Assembly (NCBI GenBank): GCA_022822125.1
Contig: JAJECF010000037.1
Span: 1 to 64,000 of the forward strand
Reading direction: 5' to 3'
Source: Alphaproteobacteria bacterium
GTDB taxonomy: Bacteria > Pseudomonadota > Alphaproteobacteria > Bin95
DNA length: 64,000 bases
Positions 9,301-21,300 of this stretch are shown here, in pieces (the first letter of the stretch is position 1; each line of letters begins with the position of its first letter). Position numbers and translations under genes: made by a program. The notes beneath the pieces are model-generated. The model worked only from the letters and a program-made list of their open reading frames with translations, ran no database searches and was not told where the DNA came from.

Positions 9301-12300
9301 ACCCTGCCAGTGTGACCATTCAAGCCGGCAACACCGAAGGCAGTACGGTACTCTCGGCTACGGACGACAGTGACGTCGAGGGATCGGAACTCGGAACGCT
9401 TAATCTTGTCGCGCCCAATCCATACACGATCAAAAGTGATCGTGGTTCCGTGGACTATGTCATCCTGGACAACGATTTCACGGCGCTCCCGGAAATCGAG
9501 ATCTCCCCCTGGCTTCCGGTTACGGAGGGGAGCAGGGCGGGGTTCACGGTATCGGCGGACCGCGCGGTCGAGGCGGACCTGACGGTGCATCTGTCGGTTG
9601 CCGACGCCGAGGGCAGCGATTTCGTGGCGTCGGGGAACGAGGGCGCCAAATCCGTGACCATTCAGAAAGACAAGAAGTCTGCCGTGTTCACGGTGGACAC
9701 GGAGGCCGACGGCGTCGACGAACCGGACGGGGAGATCACGGTGACGGTGTCGGCGGATACGGGCGACCCCGCCGCCTATACGGTGGCCACTGCCTCGTCG
9801 GCGACGGTGGAGGTGGAGGACGATGACGAGGCGGGCAATGCGGTCAACCTGTCGGTCGGTTCGGGCGGCGCCATCGCCGAGGGCGGTTCGGCGCTGACGA
9901 TCACGGCGACGCTGGCGAGAGCGAACGCCACGGGCGGCGCTCTTTCGATTCCCGTTGAGGTGCGGGCGACCGGGACGACGGCGCAGCCGGGTGACTACAC
10001 GCTCGGCGGCGCGATATCGATCGCCGACGGCGCAACGACCGGCACGACCAGTTTTGCGGTGACGGAGGATGCCGACGACGAGCCGGTCGAGACGGCAGTC
10101 GTCGAACTCGGCTCATCCTTGCCGGACGGCGTGACAAAGGGTTCGACGGACCATGTGACCGTGACGATATCGGACAACGACCCGACCACGGTGACGCTTT
10201 CGGCGGCCCGGCCTGCGATAACGGAGAGCGGTTCGGGCAACAGGACGGACGTGACGGTGGCGCTGGGTCGGGAGCTGGTTGCCGGAGAGAGCGTGACGGT
10301 GCCGCTGACGGTCACGGGCGCCGCAGTCGCGACGCATTACACGCTGGGCCTGAAGAGCGGCGCGACCCTGAATACGGGCGTGAGCCTTCTGACGGTCAGT
10401 CCGCACAGCCAGCAGGACCCGGCGGTCGTGCTGGCGGGAGCGGGCGCGCGCACGGCGACGCTGGAGCTGGTTGCAGCGGACAACAACGACATGACGGCGC
10501 GGACGGTTTCGCTTGCCTGGGGCGTGGACGCGCGGGCGCCGGCGCCGTCGCAAGGCTCCACCGGCCTGGGCGGGGGGATCGAACTGGCGGGCAGCCCTGC
10601 GACGGTGGCGATTGCGGACGACGACAGCGGGGATCCGGAGGTCTCGATCGCGCGCAAGAGCGCGGCCGTCCTGGCGGAAGGGGAGACCGTGACCTTCACG
10701 GTAAGTCTCGGCCATGTGCGGGCGACGGCCCTTGATGTGACGGTATCGGTAACGCAGGACGGCGACTTTGCAGCTTCGGGCCAGGCTGTTCAGCGCAGTG
10801 TGACCGTTCCGGCGGGCGCGTTGTCGGCGGAGCTCACCGTGGCGACGCAGAACGATATGGTCGACGAGGCGGACGGTTCGATCACGGCGACGGTGGAGGC
10901 GGGAACGGGCTATACGGTGTCTTCGAGCGCGGGCAGCGCGACGGCGAAGGTGAACGACAATGACGGCGGCCCGACGGTGAGTATCGCGGCGCCGTCTTCG
11001 GCCGGTGTCGTCGAGGGAGGCGCCGGCGTGCTGAATTTCATGGTGTCGGCGAACCCGCCGCCGGCAACGGCATTGACGGTGAACGTGGCGCTTGCGTCCG
11101 AAGGCGCTGCAGCGGGCGCGAGCGGGGCGGCAACGGTCACTGTCCCGACGAGCGGCAGCGCGCCCTATGCCGTAACGGTAACGGATGACAGCGATGACGA
11201 GCCGGACGGCGCTGTGACGGCGGTGATATCGACCGGCTCGGGCTATCGGGTGGCGCGCGCGCCGGGACATGGTGCGCGGGTGACGGTTGCGGACGACGAC
11301 CCGACTTTGGTGACGCTGGCCCGCGCGGCCGGCACTGTCACCGAGGGCGGGACGAAGACTCTGACGCTGACGCTCGGGCGGGGTCTCGTGAAGGGAGAGA
11401 CGCTGACCGTGCCGCTGACCTTCGGCGGCACGGCGACGCGCGGCTCGGACTACACGATGAACGGTTCCCCGGCGGCCGGGGTGGCCTACAACAACCTGAA
11501 CGATGGCAGCGCCACGGTGGCGTTCGAGGGCCCGGAGACGGGAAGCACGGCGGCGATGGCGACGATCGTCCTGACGGCGGCGGCGGACGGGATGGCGGAG
11601 AGCACGCCCGAGACCGTCGCGATCGGCCTCGGAGCGCTGACCCATACCGGTCTTGGAGGCGGCGCGGTCGGCACGGACGACCTGGCGGAGTTCAGCATCG
11701 AGGATCAACCGACCGATGGCGTCACGATCTCCCCGACCTCCTTTGCGCTGACCGAACTGGGCGCGGCCGATGCGGTCGAGAAGACCTGGATGGTGGTCCT
11801 GGACACCGACCCGGGCGCGGACGTGACGGTGACGGCGACGGTTCCCGCCGCCAACCGCTCCCATGTGCAGGTGAAGGCGGGCGGCGCGTCTTTCGCCAAC
11901 ATGGCGACGCTGACATTCACCGAGGGCGGCGACGGATCGGGCACGGGCGTAGGCAATGGCAACTGGGCCGTGGAGCAGACGGTGACGGTCAAGGCGCTGA
12001 ACGATGCCGACGCCGTGAACGTGCCGTCCTTCAACATCGCGCATACGGCAATCGCTGCGCGCAATACGGCGCCGTATCACGGCATCGCCATCGACCCGGT
12101 GGCGGTAACCGTCACCGACGCCGGCAACGGGGTATCGGTGTCCGAAACGATGCTGTCGGTGCGGGACAGCGATGAAACCGCGACCTACAAGGTCGTGTTG
12201 AAGAGCGAGCCCTCCGGCAATGTGACGATCACGGCGACATCGAGCGTGGCAGCGCGGGCCGAGGTGGACACGAACGCCGGCATGGCAGGCAACCAGTCCA

Positions 12301-15300
12301 CACTGGTCTTCACCAGCACCGACTGGCTGACGCCGCAGACGGTGACGGTGACCGGCAAGGGCGCGGGCGGTGCCACGATCAACCATGCGGTCAGCGCCAC
12401 CGCCGACCCGACCAGCTATCCGACCGGCCTGTCCATTCCTTCGGTGTCGGTCACGGTCACCGCCGACGCGCGCCCGGCGGTCGATCTTTCGATCGACGAC
12501 AGCGGGGTCAGGGAAGGGGCCTCGACCGATGTGACGGTGACACTGACCGGCGGCAGGCTGGCGACCGATGTCTCGATACCGGTTGCGGTCACCGGCGCCG
12601 ATGCGGCCGATTACAGCTTCGCCGGCTCTGTCGCCATAGTGGCGGGAGCGTCCAGCGGCAGCGCCGTGCTTTCGATTACCGACGATGCCGCAGACGAGCC
12701 GAACGAGGAGCTTGCGCTCGCCTTCGGGGCCTTGCCGGAGGAGGTGCAAGCCGGCACGGTCACATCGGTCGGGGTCGTTATCATTGACGGCGACGCGACC
12801 GAAGTGACGCTCGCGCGCAAGGCCGACGAAACCGGAGCCATTGCCGAGAAGGGCGGCACGGCGGAGTTCACCGTCACTCTCGGCCGGAGCCTGATTGCCG
12901 GCGAGACCGTGACCGCGCCGCTCGCGCTTTCGGGCAGCGGCATTACCGCTGGCGATTACACGGTGCGGCTCAAGGCGGGCGAGACCCTCAACGGCGGCGT
13001 GACGCTGCTGACCGCCGACCCGCACAGCGCGGCCGCGCCGGCGGTGCGGTTCGCCGGGACCGGTGCCGACGTGTCCACCTCGTCGGTCGGCGCGGCCACG
13101 CTCGAACTCGTCGCCGATGACGACAATCTCGACGAGGGCGCCTCCGAAACCGTCACGCTTGCGCTCGGCGCGGTGACGGCCAGCCTCGACCGCGCGAGCG
13201 GCACGGGCGGCGAGGGCGTCACCGGAACGGGGACGTTCGACGTCGCCATCACCGACGATGACGGAATGCCGACGGCGCTGACGCTGACGGTGGATGCGGA
13301 CACGGGGACCCAGAACACACAGACCTCGCTGGCCGAGGGCGGAGGCGCCAAAACGGTTCGCGTGACAGCGACGCTCTCCGGCAGTTCGACCTTCACCGAG
13401 GACAAGACGGTGTCGGTCGAGGTGGGCAAGGCGGATGACAGCGCGACCGAGGGCGCGGATTATGCGGAGGTTGCGACCAAGGAGATCACGATCGCGGCGG
13501 GTTCGTCGAGCGGGCATGTGGATTTCACCCTGACGCCGACCGACGACGATATCGACGAAGGGGCGAGCGAGAGCATCGGCGTGGAGGGAACGCTGACGGG
13601 CGTGGCCATAACCGGCGCCTCCATCGGTATCACCGACGATGACACGCGCGGGGTGACGGTTTCGGCGCCGCCGGCCGGGCTGACGGTGCTTGAGGCCGAC
13701 AACCCCGCCACCAACACCACACGCGAGGACCAGGCGACCTACACGGTGGCGCTCACCAGCGAACCGACGGCCAGCGTCACCGTGAATGTAGCCGTGCCGG
13801 ACGGCGCGCCGTTCACGGTGAGTCCCGCAAGCCTGACCTTCACGCCGAGCGGGAACGGCATCTGGAGCACGGCGCAGGTGGTGACCGTGACGGCTGTCGA
13901 TGACAGCATCGACAATACGGGCGGCGAGCGCAGCGCGGTGATCTCGCACGAGGTGGATGCGGACGGCACGGACTACGAGGATGAAACAGCGTCCGGTGTC
14001 ACCGTGACCGTGACCGACGACGACGCGGCGCCGACGGCCCTGACGCTCACCGTGGATGCGGACACGGGAACCCCCAGCACGCAGACCAGCATTTCCGAGG
14101 GCGGCGGCGCCAAGACGGTGCGGGTGACGGCGACGCTCGACGGCTCGACGACCTTCGCCACCGACAAGACGGTGACCGTCGAGGTGGGCAAGTCCAGCGA
14201 CGGCGCCGCCGAGGGCACGGACTACGCGATGGTGGCAACGCAGACGATCACCCTCAAGGCGGGGGCGTCGAGCGGCTACAAGGACTTCACCCTGACGCCG
14301 ACCGACGATGCCGTCGACGAGGCGAACGAGACCATCAGCCTCGACGGGACGCTTGCCGGCGTGACGGTGGCGGATGCCGAGATCACGCTCACCGACGATG
14401 ACGACGCCCCGGGCGGCATTGCGCTTTCGGTCGACACGGACAGCGTCACGGCCGACAGCCAGACGGAGGTCGGCGAGGCGGCGGGCGCCACCACAGTGAC
14501 GGTGACGGCGACCGTGACGGGGAGCACGACCTACAGCGGCGCGCAGACGGTTGTGGTGAACGTCAGCGGTGGCACGGCGACCGTCACCGACGACTTTGCC
14601 CCGGTGACCGGTTTCAGCATCACGATCCCCGCCGGAACGGCAAGCGCCCGGGGAACGTTCACGCTGACGCCGGTCGCCGATGCCATCGACGAGAATGACG
14701 AGACCGTCGACGTGACGGGCGCGGTCAGCGGCGACGGCGCGCCCTCTGTCACCGGCGCCACCATCACCATCAAGGATGACGACGAGAAGGGAGTGACGGT
14801 TTCGGCGGCGTCGGCCGGGCTGACGATCCGGGAGACGGATGACGCCGGCACCTCGGGGATGACGGAGAATGTGGGAACCTACACGGTGGTTCTCACGAGC
14901 GAGCCGACGGATGATGTGGTGATCGATGTTTCGGTGCCGGCGGGGGCTCCGTTCACGGTGAACCCCACAAGCCTGACCTTCACGCCGAGCGGGAACGGCA
15001 TCTGGAGCACGGAACAGACGGTGACGGTGACGGCGGTCAACGACAGCATCGACAATGTGGGAGGCGAGCGCACCGCGGAAATCTCCCACACCCTGACGGC
15101 GGGCAGTTCCGACTATCAGGGCGTCAGCGTGCCCGGGGTCGACGTGACGGTAACCGACGATGACGGCGCCCCGGGCGGCATTGCGCTTTCGGTCGACACG
15201 GACAGCAACGAGGACGGCAACCAGACGGAGGTCGGGGAGGCTGCGGGCGCCACGACGGTTGCGGTGACGGCGACCGTGACGGGGGGCACGACCTACAGCG

Positions 15301-18300
15301 GCGCGCAGACGGTTGCGGTGAGTGTCAGCGGCAACACGGCGACCGTCACCGACGACTTTGCCCCGGTGCCCGGTTTCAACATCACGATCCCGGCCGGGAC
15401 GGCAAGCGCCCGGGGCACGTTCACGCTGACGCCGGTCGCCGACGCCATTGATGAGAAAGACGAGACCGTTGACGTGACGGGCGCGGTCAGCGGCGACGGT
15501 GCACCCGCCGTCACCGGCGCCGCCATCACCATCAAGGATGACGACGAGAAGGGAGTGACGGTTTCGGCGGCGTCGGGCGGGCTGACGGTGCTTGAGGCCG
15601 ACAACCCCGCCACCAACACCACACGCGAGGACCAGGCGACCTACACGGTGGTTCTCACGAGCGAGCCGACGGCCAACGTCATCGTGAATGTCACCGTGCC
15701 GGAGGGCGCCCCGTTCACGGTGAGCCCCACAAGCCTGACCTTCACGCCGAGCGGGAACGGCATCTGGAGCACGGCCCAGGTGGTAACCGTGACGGCTCTG
15801 GACGACAGCATCGACAATGCGGGAGGCGGGCGCAGCGCGTCGATCACCCACAGCCTGACCGCCGGGACATCCGACTATGGCGGCGTGACGGCGGACGGCG
15901 TCAGCGTCACGGTCAGCGACGACGACGCGCCGCCCACCGGCATCACGCTCACCACCGACACGCCCACCATCGCCGAGAACGCGGCCACGAAGACGGTGAA
16001 GGTGACCGCCACGGTGAATGGCACCACCACCTATGCGACCGACAAGACCGTCGGGGTCACGGTTGGGGACAAGGACGACAGCGCGACCTCCGGCGACGAC
16101 TACGCCGCGGTCGCCGCCTTCGACATCATCATCGCCGCCGGCAAGATGAGCGGCGAGAAGACGTTCAGCCTCGATCCCACCGATGACGCTCTTGATGAGG
16201 TGGAAGAAAGCATCAGCGTGAAAGGCGCGTCGGGCACGCTCACCATCACCGGCGCCAGCATCAAGCTGACCGACGACGACGTGCCGGAACTGAGCATCAC
16301 GGCGGGTTCGGCGGTGGACGAGGGCACGGCGGCGGCGTTCACCGTGAACGCAAGCCCGGTGCCCGCCGAGGACCTGGCGGTCAACGTGGACGTGACGACC
16401 AGCGCCGGCTTCGCCGTCACCAACACCACCGGCGACCAGAGCTTCACCTTCTCCGCCGGCGGCGCGAGCCAGACCTACACCGTCGCCACCCGGCCCGACA
16501 CGACGGACGAAGCCGACGGCCAGGTGGAGGTGACGCTGGAGGACGGCGACGACTACACCGTCCACGCCAGCAACAACGCCGCGAGCGTCGCGGTGAACGA
16601 CGACGATCCCACCACCGTGACGCTGGCGCGGGCCGGCAGCGGCGGCATCGCCGAGGACGGCGGCGCCGAGGACATCACCATCACGCTCGGCCGCGAGCTC
16701 GTGGCCGGCGAAAGCGTGACCGTGCCGCTTGAGGTCTCCGGCGCGACAGCGGCGACGCACTATACGATTGGCCTCAAGGGCAATGGCGGCGCCGGCGTCA
16801 CGATCGACACAGGCAACCCGCACAGCGCCGGCAACCCGGCGGTGATCCTCGCGGGCGCGGGCGCGCAGGTCGCGACACTGACCCTGACCGCCGTCGACAC
16901 CAGCGACACGGATCGCCGCACGGTGACCATTGCGTTCGGCACGAACAACCGGGCGCCGAGTCACACGGGGCTTTCCGGCGGCATCGACACGACAGGCTCG
17001 GCCGCCATCGCCATCATCGACGACGATGCGACGATCGCCGTTGCCGCTGCCAGCGCGGCGGAGGGCAGCGCGGTCGTCTTCAACGTGACGCTGCCGGAGG
17101 CGGCGCCCGCGGGCGGCGTGACGATCGATTACTCGACCACCGACGGGCGCGGCAACGGGAACGACGAGAGTTACCAGGTGGCGACAAGCGCCGACTACGT
17201 GGCGGCGGCGAAGAATGCGAGCATCACCATCGCACAAGGCGACCGCACCGGCGCCATCTCCATCGACACGACCGACGACGGCACTTACGAGGGCGACCAC
17301 CACTTCACCCTGACCCTCGACAACACGAACCACTTCAACATCGATTCGGAAGCGAACTCGGCCACCGGCACCATCACCGACGCGGCGGACACGCCGAGCT
17401 TCGAATTCTCCGCGACGTCGAGCACCGTGGCCGAGAATGTCGGCACGCTGAGCCTGACCGTCGGGAAGACCGGCGCGACCCTGGTGCCGGCGACGGTCAC
17501 TTACAAGACAACCGACGGCACCGCCGCAGGCGGCAGCGACTTCACCGCCATCGCCGCGACGGACCTCACCTTCGCGGCCAACGAGGCAAGCAAGACCGTC
17601 ACGGTCACTGTCATCGACGACAGCAATGACGAGTCGAGCGAGGCCTTCAGCGTCGATCTTGCGGCCAAGTCCCATGCCGGGCTCGGCGGGGATGCAAGCC
17701 ATGCCGTGACCGTCACCGACAACGACCCGACCCCGGTGACGCTTTCCGCGACCGGTACCGCCATCGCCGAGGACGGCGGCGTCAAGACCATCACCGTCAC
17801 GCTCGGCCGGGCGCTGACAGGAAGCGAGACATTGTCGGCGCCGCTCACCTTTGGCGGCGATGCGACGTTCGGCACGGATTACACGCTCGCCGGGCCGGAA
17901 ACGGCGCCGACCGGCGTGACCTTCTCGAACCTCGCCAGCACCGACCTTGCGAAGAACCCGCCCACCGTCGCCTTCTTCGGCGTGGAGGGCGCGGCGAGAC
18001 GCGCGACCCTGACGCTCACGGCCAGTGACGACGCCATCGACGAAGGCGCATCCGAATCCGTCGAACTGGGCCTCGGCACGCTCACCGCCGCCAATCTCGA
18101 CGGCGGCGCATCCAGGTCCGGCGCGCCAGGCTTCACCATCACCGACGACGATGCGGCACCTTCCGGCATCACGCTCACCACAGACACACCCACCATCGCC
18201 GAGGACGCGGCGACGAAGATGGTGACTGTCACCGCCACGGTAAACAACGGCGGCGCCTACACCACCGACACCACCGTTGCGGTCGAGGTCGGCGCCTCGG

Positions 18301-21300
18301 GCGACAGCGCCAGCGAGGGCGTGGACTACGCGGATGTGGCCGGCTTCGACATCACCATTACCGCAGGCGCCATGAGTGCGCAGGGCAGCTTCAGCCTCGA
18401 TCCCACCGACGACAGCCTTGACGAAGATGACGAGACGATCAGCGTCAAGGGAACATCCGGCGGTCTTGGAATCACGGGCGCCAGCATCGGTCTCACCGAC
18501 AACGACAACGCGCCGGTGCTGTCCATCGACGCTCCGAGCGTCGCAGAGGGCGCGTCCGGGTCCGGCGCGACGCTCCGTTTCACCGTGACCCTGACGCCTG
18601 CAAGCGGCAAGGAGGTGACCGTTGCCTGGGCGGAGGCCGCCGGCGGCACCGCGACCCCGGGTACCGACTACACGGCGCTCACCGGCGGCACGCTCACCTT
18701 CGCTGCGGGCGACACCACCAGGCATATCGACATCGCCGTCACCGGCGACGATATCGACGAGGAAAGCGAGACGGTCAGGGTGCGGCTGTCCTCGCCGTCC
18801 AACGCAACGCTCGCCGGCGGCAACGCCAGCCTCGACGGGACCGGCACGATCGGCAATGACGATCAGGCGGGCGTGACCGTCACGGGCAACGCGCTCGGGG
18901 GCGGAGCGCTCATTGTCGGGAAGGAAGAGGAAACGGTCATCCGGGTGAGTCTGGCCTCCGAGCCCGTGGCCGACGTCACGGTGAGACTGACCAGCGAGCA
19001 GCCGTCCATCGCCGATCTGAGCGCCAGTCCCCGGGGACCAAGCGTCGATCTGACGTTCACGCCGACGAACTGGAGCATGCCGCAGGCCGTTACCGTCCAC
19101 GGCAAGGAAGACGGCATGGTGGTCATCACGACCACCGTCACCAGCACAGACCCGCAGTACCGGAAGGCCGACGTCGCGCTGCCGCGCCTGGAGACCCGTG
19201 TGGCCGCCATACCCAGCATCATCATCACGGCAGACGCGGCGATGATTCGCGAGGGCGAGCCGGCCCGGTTCACCCTGACCGCCGACCGGGCGCCGGCAGC
19301 GGACCTGCCGGTGCGCATCAATGTCGGTTACGGCTGCTGCCTCGGCAATGGCAGGGTGCTGGCCGAGGGCCAGGAAGGCGCGCGGACCGTCATCGTTCCG
19401 CAGAACGAGACGACGGTCCCCTTCGAGGTGGAGACCGTGGACGATGACGTGAGGCAATTGAATGAGATCCTGGAGGCGAAGGTCCTGCCGGGCGCGGGCT
19501 ATCGCCCGGGCGGCGGGAACCGCGCCTTCGTGCGGGTCAGCGACAATGACCCGCTCCCGGATCCCGGCATCAGGGTGTCCATCGCGGCCCCGGCGAGCGT
19601 GATGGAGGGCGGCGCCCTGCCGTTCACGCTCACGGCAAGCAAGGCGCCGGAACGCGACCTGCCGGTCTCGCTCAACCTCTATGCGCACAGCATCTTCGCT
19701 TATGTCCCCGGCCCGGCCGTGCGGACGGTCAGGCATGACCCGGAGGAGGAAAGGCGGGAGATCGAGGTGATCCTGCCCGCCGGCCAGACCGGGAAGATGT
19801 TCGAGGTCACACTCCCCGACGACAACGCCAGGCAGGGCCACGGCACGATGGTGGCCTATGTCAGCTTCTCGCCCGACAATGGCTACAGGCGGGCTGACCA
19901 CCCCGACAACCGGGCAGAGATCGCTCTCATCGACGACGAGACCCGTGCCGGAGAGTCGGCGATCTCGGTCGCGGACGCCGAGGTGCGCGAGGGGCCCGGC
20001 GCAGCGCTTGAGTTCGTGGCGACCCTGGCGCGCAGACCGGGCGCCAACGGACAGGTCCGGGCGTTCTGGCGACTGCGTGACGGCACCGCGACGGCGGGCG
20101 AGGACTACCAGGACATAGCTGGCATGGTGCGCTTCCAGCCGGGAGAGACCGAGTTCCGGGTGCATATTCAGGTCTTCGAGGATGCGAAGGACGAAGGCGA
20201 CGAGACGCTGGTCTTCGAACTCTACAATGCCACACCCGGCGGGTGGATCGAGCGCGGCGAGGCCGTGGGCACCATCCGCGATGCCTTGAGCGCGAGCGCG
20301 AGCGCCGCCGACCAGGCGCAGCAGGCCGAAACCGGCCCGCAGGCCACCGCCTGCATCCCTGCATCCGTTCTGGCCGATGTCGGGGACTATGTGGAGGAGG
20401 TGCAGCACGGGGGCGCCCATGTCGCGCGCTGGCAGCGTGTGCTCGACGCCTTCGCCGGGACGCCCGGGGGCATGACCGCCGCCGGGGCGCGCGAGATGGC
20501 GGCGCAGTATTCGGCCTCGCGCTGGGACCCGGTGGCGGCGGCGCTCGGGTGCATGGAGACCGCCGCGTCCTGGTGGGGGGCGCTCTCCGTCGAGGCGCGG
20601 GTGCGGGCGCTCTTCGGCACGGGCCTCGGGGCTGAGGAACAGGCCGGGCGCAAGGCGGCGGCGGCGTCCCGATACACAAGCCTCGACCCCGGGACCCGCG
20701 CGCTTGCCGCCGGCGCTGCGGTCGGGCTGATCGGCGCGGGCGCTCATGAGTCCCTCGCCGCGTGGTGGGACGGCCTCGGATGCGGCGCCCGGCGCGTGGC
20801 AGTTGGCGCAGGCAATGTTGCGGACGCCGCGAGCCCCTGGTGCCGCGCATGGAGCGCACTTGACGGCACGCATCGGCCCGAGGCTCTGCGCATCGGGCGG
20901 GCGCTCTTCGGCGCCGGTCTCCCCGCAACGCTGTCGAACGACGTCGAGGAAGCCGGGCTTCTGAACGTTGCCGACGCTCAGGCCGTGGAAGGGCCCGGGG
21001 CGGCGCTTTCGTTCGCGGTGCGGCTGACGGGCGCGCCGGATGCGCGCACGCAGGAGGTGACGGTCGCCTACGCTACCCGGGACGGCACCGCCACGGCAGG
21101 GGCGGATTACGAGGCGGTCGCGGGCAGGCTCGTCTTTGCGCCGGGCGAGACGGAGAAGACGGTCGCCGTGGCGGTCCATGATGACGGGCATGACGAGGGC
21201 GAGGAGACGATGACGCTCGTGCTCTCCGATCCTGAGGGCGCGACGCTCGGGCGCGCGGTCGGCGTCGGCGCCATCGTCAATACCGATGCGATGCCGGAGG

